From NCBI GenBank assembly GCA_934699065.1, contig CAKUWD010000191.1, positions 1 through 5,469 on the forward strand: a stretch of DNA of 5,469 nt, in the 5' to 3' direction. The position numbers were made by a program, and so were the translations under genes. Of this stretch, positions 1 to 5,469 are shown piece by piece; the stretch's first letter is position 1, and each line of letters starts with the position of its first letter. The DNA is from an uncultured Treponema sp. GTDB lineage: Bacteria > Spirochaetota > Spirochaetia > Treponematales > Treponemataceae. The notes beneath the pieces are model-generated. The model saw nothing but the letters and a program-made list of their open reading frames with translations, was not told where the DNA came from and did no database searches.

Positions 1-719
1 GCCTCTTCACTGATGAATGTCAAAATCGAGTTCTTTAATTCTTCAGCCTTTTTCGCATAAAGCTTTTCGTTAAGCTCGGTCCAGGCTTCTTCAAAACCTT
101 CAATAATAAAAAGATCTTCAATTCTGTGTGGATTTGTAACCTGCTCGAAAGTATCAAAAGTCAGAACTGAGTCTCCATATAAAAGGAAATTTTCCTGATC
201 AAGTTTTACAATGTTTTCAACTTCATTCTTGTGAGAATCAAGATAATAATTTGAAAGCGCCTGTTTAAAGTCACGCTTAAGATTATTTGTAAAAGTTGAC
301 TGTTTATCTGCATCAATAAAAAGCTGCTTAAAATCTGAATTGTTTTTCAGAACATCGCGAATCCAGCGGTCAATAAAATCATCAATTGCATCATCACTTA
401 CAAGCGAAAGTTTTGCACATTGATTTGCAGTAAATGAAAATTCGCTGAGAGTTTTCTGGCAGAAGGAATGAATTGTAAAAATTGAAGCATTGTCCACATC
501 TTCGTTCGGGCATTTTGCTCTTATTCGGTCCCGTAATTCTCCGGCGGCTTTTTCTGTGTAGGTGACAACAAGAATTTCTTCGAGCTTGATTTTTTCATCA
601 ATAAGTTTTTTTACAATGCCTGTTATGTTAAATGTTTTTCCGGTTCCTGCAGAAGCCTGAATATACATAGATTCTTTGATGTCAGAATAATTATCTAAAA
701 CAAATTCTTTAAGTGCCAT
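1..719 (-). CDS. recB: RecB, exonuclease V beta subunit (N-terminal part; gene continues past left edge)
   Basis: This is the 5' part (239 codons, open to the window edge) of an SF1/UvrD-family helicase best matched to RecB, the 3'-5' helicase and nuclease subunit of RecBCD. What I see: Walker A at residues 22-29 (ASAGTGKT, preceded by Q) in the RecB style rather than the AddA style; motif Ia at about 51-63 (VVTYTEKAAGELR); and the FTIHSFCQ motif at 81-88, nearly the RecB signature. The region from about 95 onward is a divergent, mostly helical segment, as in the 1B domain. E. coli RecB is about 1,180 residues, so helicase motifs II-VI and the C-terminal nuclease should lie to the left. The ATG at 719 is chosen because Walker A then sits at the family position and a ribosome site precedes it. 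It starts one base after the recC stop, so translation is probably coupled. No frameshift is seen. The family is sure; RecB rather than AddA rests on the motifs and the RecC neighbour. Confidence 0.93.
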   Translation of the reverse strand, partial: MALKEFVLDNYSDIKESMYIQASAGTGKTFNITGIVKKLIDEKIKLEEILVVTYTEKAAGELRDRIRAKCPNEDVDNASIFTIHSFCQKTLSEFSFTANQCAKLSLVSDDAIDDFIDRWIRDVLKNNSDFKQLFIDADKQSTFTNNLKRDFKQALSNYYLDSHKNEVENIVKLDQENFLLYGDSVLTFDTFEQVTNPHRIEDLFIIEGFEEAWTELNEKLYAKKAEELKNSILTFISEE

Positions 720-720
720 A

Positions 721-3700
721 TTATTCTCCCTTGTTGTCAGACTTTTTTACACTCTGCGCTATGTATTGAATCAGTTCAGCCTGATGAGCCTTTGAAGCCA
801 GCCACTCCTGTGGAAAGCCCTCGTAGGTGTAACCGATATCTTTGTCTAAATCAAAAAGTTTTCGTTTCGAAAAATACTGCCATTCACCTTTACCGTAAGC
901 GTTTAACAGTTTCTTCTTGAAATCCTGAAATGAAAGCTGGTCTTCAATATTATTTTTGAAGTCATCCATAACAAGTTTTGCCGGAGCACTTTTTTCGAAT
1001 CTAGAAATGAACATTGCTCTGTAGATTTTATTCAGATTTGTACGTGCTAAAGCTGGAGTTGTCATGTAATGCTGAGACTTGATGCTTACAAGGCCATCTT
1101 GTAGAACAACGGCATTCAAAATTATGGAGTATAGACTTGTGTCGCTTTCCGCTTGTGAAGCAAGAAGAATAAGAGAAGATATATACCCTGTTAAAACATT
1201 TTCAGAATTTGAAAGCTCCAGTGTATTAAGAATTTTCGGTTCGGAAAAATCTTTGTTATACCAGGCAAGCTCTCCGGAAACAAACCAGTCTTTTGGAGTT
1301 ATGCCTGATTCTTGTTTTATAAGAAGCATTTTGTTTTCATTGAAAACCAGATTGTTAATAAAGATGCACTTTTCTTTGATTTTTTTCAGAATAGTTTTAC
1401 TGTCTTCCAGAACTTTTTCTGTTGATTTTTCACCGAAGAAATCATCGGGGAGGGCATTCTGAATATCCAGGTCAAAGGAAATACTTTCTTTTGTAACTGT
1501 ATTTTCATTATTTAGAGTGGATTGGATATATGCCTTTCTGATAAGCGAACTTAATTTTGCATTTAAGGAAAGAGGTTCAAATTCAAACTGCTCTTTTTCT
1601 TCATCATCATAATTACTGTTCAGGGTTTGATTAACCATATAAATGAAAGGCTCCTGAAGATATGACTTCATCTGGCCTATGGTTATACGGTCTGGAAGAG
1701 CTGCAACTTTCTGTGTTGTAGATGTAGAATCTTGAGAAAGTTCGGTGCTCTGTGATTGCCGGCTGCTTTCTGTGTTTTCGCTTTCGTTATCACTTTCCTG
1801 AAGTTTGATAAAGTTTTTCTTGTTACGGAATCCTTTCTGGGTATAGAGTTCACTCCATAAACGGTCTTCATCAATATTTATTTGTTTTTCATAAAGCTGC
1901 TTTTTTAATTTTTTATTGAATGAATAAATAGTTTCAAATAAATCTTTAAGAACAGAAGACATAAAAAAGTCTTCGTCTTTCTGAAGGTTTTTATTTACAT
2001 AACTGAAAAAGATTCCTTCACGGGCTGCCATAAACTGGCACAGAAAGGCATTTTTATTTTTTAGAGGAATTGATTCGTCACCAGTCTGTCGGTATGTTTT
2101 TTTGCGAAGATCAAGTTCATTATCGGAATCAAGCCCGGGAAAACTTTTTGAATCAAGACCAATAAAGAAGATATATTTTGCAGAAAGAATTCGGTTAGAT
2201 TCGAAATTTGCAAAAGTAATTCCTCTGGTCAGGATATTAGCGCTGTGAAGAGTGACGGCAGCTGAACGGTCAAAGAGGCCATTCGCAAAGCAGTCTGTAA
2301 AAATGTCTGGGGCTGCTGTGAGTCGCTGACGTTCAATTTCTTCTACGACATTCTGGAAGACAAGACTCTCATTGTAAAGGCCTTCTGGTATATTATCATT
2401 AAGAAGAAGCCAGTTTTTAAGAAGCTCCTCAAGGCGGTTTATGTCATTTATGCATAATTTTTCTTTGACTGAATATGAAGCCCATTCTTCAAGCTCATCA
2501 ATTACCTGAATAAACTTATACAGTGAATCACTGTCTGTTGTTGACATTGATTCGTATGGTAATAACTGACGATCGTTAGTTATTGTGAGGTCTGAAGTGA
2601 GACGGGCGAGTAGTAATCTTGCTTTTGCTTTCTGCCAGTCTTCATGATTTTTTCGATCGCGGTATATGTTCAAGTTTGAAGCCCAGTCGGCCCAGTTAGA
2701 AATTTCTTCGTCTGAAATATTGCGTACTGTCTGAACAAGATAATTGTGCAGCAAAGCAAAAAAGTCAGAACGACTTAAGTAGCCTTTTTTTAGGATTCCA
2801 AAAAGTATGTTAAGAGCTTCTGCTGTCAGGGAACGTTCTCCTGAAAAATCTGCAATTGTATATGGGAGATATGGAAAGGCTGAATCTGCTGCAAACTGGT
2901 CTGTCTGATCAAAAACCTGTTCGATTGCTGTTTTATAATCCTGAATCTGGGGTGCGACAACGAGAATATCACCAAGCTGTGCCGTCTTGTCCTGGGCCAG
3001 AAGAGAACATATTTTTGAATGCAGTGCTTCAATTTCGCGAAGGCGGGTAGGGGCAGCTGTAAGTGAAAGAGAATTATCTTTTTCTGAAAAAGACTCTTTT
3101 TCTATATGTGAGTTTTCTGCAATTGTTTTTTGGATGCGGTGGAGAAGTGTATCAGTTTTTGAGTATGAGACGGGGCTGCTCAGATTGTGAGACGGAGTAT
3201 CTTTTGTCCAGAGAGAAAGATGTTCATTGCCAAATTTTGACCATTTTTCAAGCAACTGGTTTTCTGCCTTTTCTTCATTATCTAAAGCTTGAATGAAAAC
3301 TTCAAGGTTATGTTCCTTAGAAAACTCATTCAGAATATTTCTATAAATCTGGCCGAGCCCTGAAAATCCAAAAATAAAAACTGGACGATCTGATGACCAG
3401 TTAAAAACAAGGGAACCGGAATTTTCTTTTTTGTTCAGCTCAGAAAGCTGAAAAAGTGTAAGATATTTAGTGCCATTTTTTTGGATTCCATCTTTGCCAA
3501 TTACATCATTATAAAGCTTTTTCTGCCAGAGAGATTTTTCAAGAAGTTCATTGAGCGAATCTGGTCTGGTATCTTCATAATCCATGAAAAGACTGGCAAT
3601 TGTTTCTGAAAAATCATAAAGATGATTTGCATTGATTTTTGAGTCTGAGGCCTGACTTGTAAGATAAACTTCGACTTCCGGCGCTCCGAGAGTTTCATAA

Positions 3701-4020
3701 TAATATTTTCCGTCAGAGTTTTTTTCTGTGAGCTTTGAAATAATAACATCACGCAAGAGCTCTACCGAAAGTTTTTCAGAATCCGTTAGTGCTACAAGGT
3801 CAAAAAGAAACTGCTGGATTCTAAGAGTTTTGAGGTTCATCAAAATTGAATTGCCCGAAGCCTTGTTTTTGAGCCAGATAAGCTTGAACCACTGTTCGGT
3901 TTTGGGGTCGGTAAAAACGACGGCAGGTGAAAGGAAGGGGGAAGTCCAGCTCTCATTGATTTTTTCAATTAATTTATCTGCAAGAAGAGTTAAATCCCAG
4001 GAAGTGTAAACGTTTTTCAT
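721..4020 (-). CDS. recC: RecC, exonuclease V gamma subunit
   Basis: Complete 1,099-residue RecC-like protein (E. coli RecC is 1,122). RecC is the non-catalytic scaffold of RecBCD: it holds RecB, splits the duplex and scans for Chi in the cytoplasm. Seen: an N-terminal block at about 32-75 with TDPKTEQWFK where RecC has its STGMAQWLQ-like segment; a buried strand FIFGFSGLGQIYRNIL near 213; a well-preserved block at about 318-410 (TAAPTRLREIEALH, then GDILVVAP); FIGLDSKSFPGLD near 619, matching the RecC LLGMNDGVYPR region; and AAREGIFFSYV near 664. There is no Walker A and no AddB-type cysteine cluster, which argues against AddB. Residues 741-770 are a Ser/Thr/Gln/Glu-rich linker before the C-terminal domain, which opens with RITIGQMKSYLQEPF. 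The start at 4020 is preferred over an in-frame ATG at 4047, because AGGAG lies 7 bases before 4020 and the upstream ATG falls in a promoter-like sequence. It is first in an operon with recB. Confidence 0.9.
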   Translation of the reverse strand: MKNVYTSWDLTLLADKLIEKINESWTSPFLSPAVVFTDPKTEQWFKLIWLKNKASGNSILMNLKTLRIQQFLFDLVALTDSEKLSVELLRDVIISKLTEKNSDGKYYYETLGAPEVEVYLTSQASDSKINANHLYDFSETIASLFMDYEDTRPDSLNELLEKSLWQKKLYNDVIGKDGIQKNGTKYLTLFQLSELNKKENSGSLVFNWSSDRPVFIFGFSGLGQIYRNILNEFSKEHNLEVFIQALDNEEKAENQLLEKWSKFGNEHLSLWTKDTPSHNLSSPVSYSKTDTLLHRIQKTIAENSHIEKESFSEKDNSLSLTAAPTRLREIEALHSKICSLLAQDKTAQLGDILVVAPQIQDYKTAIEQVFDQTDQFAADSAFPYLPYTIADFSGERSLTAEALNILFGILKKGYLSRSDFFALLHNYLVQTVRNISDEEISNWADWASNLNIYRDRKNHEDWQKAKARLLLARLTSDLTITNDRQLLPYESMSTTDSDSLYKFIQVIDELEEWASYSVKEKLCINDINRLEELLKNWLLLNDNIPEGLYNESLVFQNVVEEIERQRLTAAPDIFTDCFANGLFDRSAAVTLHSANILTRGITFANFESNRILSAKYIFFIGLDSKSFPGLDSDNELDLRKKTYRQTGDESIPLKNKNAFLCQFMAAREGIFFSYVNKNLQKDEDFFMSSVLKDLFETIYSFNKKLKKQLYEKQINIDEDRLWSELYTQKGFRNKKNFIKLQESDNESENTESSRQSQSTELSQDSTSTTQKVAALPDRITIGQMKSYLQEPFIYMVNQTLNSNYDDEEKEQFEFEPLSLNAKLSSLIRKAYIQSTLNNENTVTKESISFDLDIQNALPDDFFGEKSTEKVLEDSKTILKKIKEKCIFINNLVFNENKMLLIKQESGITPKDWFVSGELAWYNKDFSEPKILNTLELSNSENVLTGYISSLILLASQAESDTSLYSIILNAVVLQDGLVSIKSQHYMTTPALARTNLNKIYRAMFISRFEKSAPAKLVMDDFKNNIEDQLSFQDFKKKLLNAYGKGEWQYFSKRKLFDLDKDIGYTYEGFPQEWLASKAHQAELIQYIAQSVKKSDNKGE
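726..731 (-). promoter_or_regulatory. recB ribosome binding site inside the recC 3' end
   Basis: On the minus strand AGGGAG (731 to 726) lies 6 bases before the recB ATG at 719 and within the last codons of recC (Lys-Gly-Glu-stop). Stop and start are separated by a single base. The arrangement decides the recB start and implies that ribosomes finishing recC can reinitiate on recB, keeping the two subunits near equal amounts. Confidence 0.75.
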
Positions 4021-4027
4021 CAAAAGT

Positions 4028-4032
4028 CTCCT
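4028..4032 (-). promoter_or_regulatory. recC ribosome binding site
   Basis: AGGAG on the minus strand, 7 bases before the ATG at 4020, is a near-ideal Shine-Dalgarno at normal spacing. It settles the recC start at 4020 in place of the in-frame ATG at 4047, which would place this motif inside the coding region and add the nine residues MLYYKRRLL with no family counterpart that I recognise. Confidence 0.8.
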
Positions 4033-4037
4033 TTTAT

Positions 4038-4046
4038 AGTATAGCA
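4038..4046 (-). promoter_or_regulatory. Putative extended -10 element for the recC-recB operon
   Basis: The minus strand reads TGCTATACT (4046 to 4038): TATACT matches TATAAT at five of six positions and has the TG of an extended -10 one base before it. No good -35 hexamer is found 16-18 bases upstream, as is usual for extended -10 promoters. A start about 7 bases downstream (near 4031) would give a leader of only about 11 bases, clipping the edge of the Shine-Dalgarno. That tight fit lowers confidence, and the true promoter may lie further upstream in the AT-rich stretch. Confidence 0.4.
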
Positions 4047-4097
4047 TGTTTTAACCTCTTTCGGTGGGAATTACTTTATTTTTTTTGCTGTAATTTA

Positions 4098-4103
4098 TAT
4101 ATT
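4098..4103 (+). promoter_or_regulatory. Putative -10 element for the FtsH-like gene, possibly leaderless
   Basis: TATATT at 4098-4103 sits in a run of A and T preceded by an 8-base T tract (4079-4086). Standard spacing from this hexamer puts the transcription start at or next to the A of the ATG at 4110. This fits the absence of any purine-rich ribosome site in the 20 bases before that ATG. The -35 match is weak (TTTATT at 4075-4080). In such AT-rich DNA -10-like hexamers arise by chance, so this is tentative. Confidence 0.3.
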
Positions 4104-4109
4104 TTTAGT

Positions 4110-5255
4110 ATGAAGAAAATAAATGTTCGATTTTTTGCTATTGTGATTGTGGCTCTGGTGTGTGGTGCCGCTTATTTTGCCTGGGATTATTTTGACAGAC
4201 AGGAAGAAAAAGTTTCTTATGTTGATTTTATGCAGTGTGTTGAAGCAGGCGATGTCGTTTCTGTAAAGTTTGATGGGGATGTAATTCATTTTTCAACAAA
4301 AGCCAGCCCCGTAAAGTTTAAAACACAGAACCCAAATTCGCCCCTGCTTCAGGAAGAATTGATGAAGAGGGCAATTGATGTAACTGTAGCAAAGGATGAT
4401 GCTGAAATCATATCTTTGATTTTTGATGCTTTTTTCTATTTGTTTTTCTTTGGAGTGATTTTTATTGTCTTCAGAAAGTTTATAAGTCCTAACACTTTTA
4501 AGGTTGTACATAAAACAGGCGTAAAGTTTGATGATGTGGTCGGCATGGAAAAACTCAAACGTGATATGACCCAGGTGATGGAGATTATGAAAAATCCTTC
4601 TGCCTATGCAAAAAAAGGAATTCGTATGCCAAAGGGTATTTTGCTTGAAGGTGAGCCTGGAAACGGAAAAACACTTTTTGCAAAGGCTCTGGCCGGAGAG
4701 GCGAAAGTAAACTTTATACCTTCCAAGGCAACTGATTTTGAAAGTATGTTTATGGCAATTGGTCCGTTAAAGGTAAAACTGCTTTTTAAGAAGGCAAGAC
4801 GCCGAGCTCCCTGCATTGTTTTTATTGATGAATTTGATGGAATTGGTACAATCAGAAATTATAACGGTTCTGCCCTTGAAACAGAAAATACCCGTATTGT
4901 TACTGCGCTTTTGAATGAGCTTGATGGCTTTGAAGCTTCGAAAGGTGTACTTGTGATAGCTGCAACTAACTCGATAAAAGCCCTGGACCCGGCACTTATA
5001 AGACCTGGTCGTTTTGATGCTAAGCTCACCGTGCCTTATCCGGATGAGGCTGCACGCGAAAAACTTGTTGAAATGTATACAAGAGGAAAGAAGCCGGCGG
5101 CGGAGTGTACTGTTCAAGTTCTGGCAAAACTCTTCAACGGTTATTCCTGCGCTAAAATCGAGAGCGTTCTCAACGGCGCCGCCTTACGTGCCGGCCAGGC
5201 GGGAAGGGCAGAGTTTACGCTGGAAGATGTAAAAGCTGCTGCTGCCGAGTGCTAG
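4110..5255 (+). CDS. FtsH-like membrane AAA ATPase lacking the M41 protease domain
   Basis: 381-residue FtsH-family protein without the peptidase half. Layout: positively charged N-terminus; membrane segment about 8-25; extracytoplasmic FtsH-like domain about 28-103 (VSYVDFMQCVEAGDVVSV resembles the FtsH start); second membrane segment about 104-121 followed by R122-K123; AAA module about 138-375. Seen: Walker A GEPGNGKT at 181-188 (family GPPGTGKT); Walker B IVFIDE at 236-241; sensor-1 Asn287 in AATN; arginine-finger region with R298 and R301 in RPGRFD; lid motif NGYSCAKIESVLNGAAL at 343-359. The pore loop is MFMAIGPLK (213-221) in place of MFVGVGASR: the aromatic F214 remains but the glycines are partly lost. 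FtsH proteins are usually 600-700 residues; here the stop comes where the HEXGH protease begins, and no such motif follows. ATPase and membrane protein remodelling or extraction are inferred; proteolysis is not possible alone. It might form mixed hexamers with a full FtsH elsewhere. The ATG at 4110 is kept because later starts would remove membrane segment 1. Confidence 0.88.
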   Translation: MKKINVRFFAIVIVALVCGAAYFAWDYFDRQEEKVSYVDFMQCVEAGDVVSVKFDGDVIHFSTKASPVKFKTQNPNSPLLQEELMKRAIDVTVAKDDAEIISLIFDAFFYLFFFGVIFIVFRKFISPNTFKVVHKTGVKFDDVVGMEKLKRDMTQVMEIMKNPSAYAKKGIRMPKGILLEGEPGNGKTLFAKALAGEAKVNFIPSKATDFESMFMAIGPLKVKLLFKKARRRAPCIVFIDEFDGIGTIRNYNGSALETENTRIVTALLNELDGFEASKGVLVIAATNSIKALDPALIRPGRFDAKLTVPYPDEAAREKLVEMYTRGKKPAAECTVQVLAKLFNGYSCAKIESVLNGAALRAGQAGRAEFTLEDVKAAAAEC

Positions 5256-5256
5256 G

Positions 5257-5282
5257 AGATGCTGAAACAAGTTCAGCATGAC
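5257..5282 (+). repeat. Hairpin repeat, copy 1
   Basis: An imperfect copy of a short intergenic repeat, starting two bases after the stop of the FtsH-like gene. An 8-base-pair stem (5259-5266 ATGCTGAA with 5272-5279 TTCAGCAT) closes a 5-base loop ACAAG. It shares AGAT, AAACAAGTT and ATGAC with copy 2 on the other strand, while the stem core differs (GCTG/CAGC against CCCG/CGGG). There is no T run after the stem in either direction, so it is not a typical intrinsic terminator, though it could slow polymerase or protect mRNA 3' ends between convergent genes. Confidence 0.8.
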
Positions 5283-5292
5283 GCTGAGTGTT

Positions 5293-5318
5293 GTCATCCC
5301 GAACTTGTTTCGGGATCT
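5293..5318 (-). repeat. Hairpin repeat, copy 2 (inverted relative to copy 1)
   Basis: On the plus strand, ATCCCGAA (5296-5303) pairs with TTCGGGAT (5309-5316) around the loop CTTGT, giving a perfect 8-base-pair stem. Read on the minus strand it has the same frame as copy 1: AGAT, stem, AAACAAGTT, stem, ATGAC. The two copies point away from each other across a 10-base spacer (5283-5292). From memory, the GTCATCCCGAACTTGTTTCG form is a widely dispersed intergenic repeat in several bacterial groups; copy number in this genome cannot be seen here. It lies 3 bases after the stop of the ABC-F gene, so it may mark the shared end of both transcripts. Confidence 0.85.
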
Positions 5319-5321
5319 ATG

Positions 5322-5469
5322 TTAAGCCCGTTCGGCCAGTTCTTCCCAGCGAGGATATTTTTCTGCCAGCAGAGCGTCGATTTCTTTGTAACGGTCGCCG
5401 GCAGCGCGAACTTCATCAAAGTTGCTGGAAGACATTTTTTCTTCAAGTGCTTTCTGTTCAGCCTCCAGC
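5322..5469 (-). CDS. ABC-F family ATPase, C-terminal end (gene continues past right edge)
   Basis: Only the last 48 codons and the TAA (5324-5322) are in the window. The peptide is highly charged and helical, from LEAEQKALEEKM to EKYPRWEELAERA. This is the pattern of the C-terminal coiled coil of ABC-F proteins of the Uup/EttA group: a LEAEI-type heptad, a short turn with SSSNFDEV, then a second helix ending in Y-x-RWEEL. ABC-F proteins are cytoplasmic, carry two ATP-binding domains and act on ribosomes; the Uup-like C-terminal arm is linked to nucleic acid binding. No ATP-binding motif is visible here, so the call rests on the tail alone and the subgroup is uncertain. The gene converges on the FtsH-like gene, with 66 bases between the two stop codons. 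Its GC is higher than that of recC. Confidence 0.72.
   Translation of the reverse strand, partial: LEAEQKALEEKMSSSNFDEVRAAGDRYKEIDALLAEKYPRWEELAERA

Noticed and set aside
1079..1462. Plus-strand open frame of 127 codons
   Set aside because: It is fully antisense to recC, with Ser/Arg/Phe-rich composition typical of the reverse frame of a Lys/Glu/Asn-rich gene.
1..4020. AddAB rather than RecBC
   Set aside because: The large subunit has no N-terminal Walker A and no cysteine cluster as AddB would, and the helicase subunit has RecB-type ASAGTGKT and TIHSFCQ motifs.
4610..4617. A run of seven A followed by G in the FtsH-like gene, in the frame of an A-AAA-AAA slippery site
   Set aside because: A -1 slip would reach a stop about ten codons later, before Walker A, and no stimulating hairpin or upstream Shine-Dalgarno is evident. 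Two ordinary Lys codons explain it.
4767..5117. Minus-strand open frame of 116 codons
   Set aside because: It lies wholly opposite the conserved AAA domain, has no ribosome site that I can see and no recognisable domain; it is a shadow of the real gene.
5273..5287. Alternative hairpin TCAGC/GCTGA across the end of repeat copy 1
   Set aside because: A 5-base-pair stem that competes with the stronger 8-base-pair stem; could be chance, and I have no support for a switch.
5259..5316. Bidirectional rho-independent terminator
   Set aside because: The stems are good, but neither is followed by a T run in either direction; described as repeats with only a possible role at transcript ends.
5256..5321. 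Possible remnant of an M41 protease domain after the FtsH-like stop
   Set aside because: Reading past the stop in the same frame gives only repeat sequence, with no HEXGH-like motif, and the ABC-F gene begins at once on the other strand.

Overview
The window is AT-rich and densely coded. It suggests a spirochete, most likely a Treponema, judging from the low GC, the style of the RecBC proteins and the short inverted hairpin repeats. This assignment comes from recognition, not from a database search, and is moderate at best. There is no rRNA, tRNA, CRISPR array, transposase or phage gene, and no gene-free stretch over 300 bases.

Left part (1-4020, minus strand): a recC-recB operon for the heterodimeric exonuclease V helicase-nuclease, which processes double-strand breaks for RecA-dependent recombination. 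recC (721-4020) is complete at 1,099 codons from its best start. recB (719-1) starts one base after the recC stop, uses a ribosome site inside the end of recC, and runs off the left edge after 239 codons. The nuclease domain of RecB, and any recD, would lie outside the window.

Middle (4021-4109): an 89-base divergent intergenic region. It carries an extended -10-like promoter and a good Shine-Dalgarno for recC on the minus strand. On the plus strand a very AT-rich stretch leads directly into the next gene, which has no visible Shine-Dalgarno.

Right part (4110-5255, plus strand): a 381-residue FtsH-like membrane AAA ATPase. It has the FtsH order of transmembrane segment, short extracytoplasmic domain, transmembrane segment and AAA module, but stops where the M41 metallopeptidase domain should begin. 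It could remodel or extract membrane proteins but cannot degrade them by itself. Base composition rises sharply in its last 150 bases or so.

Right edge (5256-5469): a 66-base convergent junction holding two inverted copies of one hairpin repeat, whose stems differ by compensatory changes, followed by the C-terminal 48 codons of a minus-strand ABC-F type ATPase.

The recBC operon is ordinary housekeeping DNA repair. The parts most worth a second look are the protease-less FtsH relative and the paired covarying hairpins. I see no evidence of a new multigene system.
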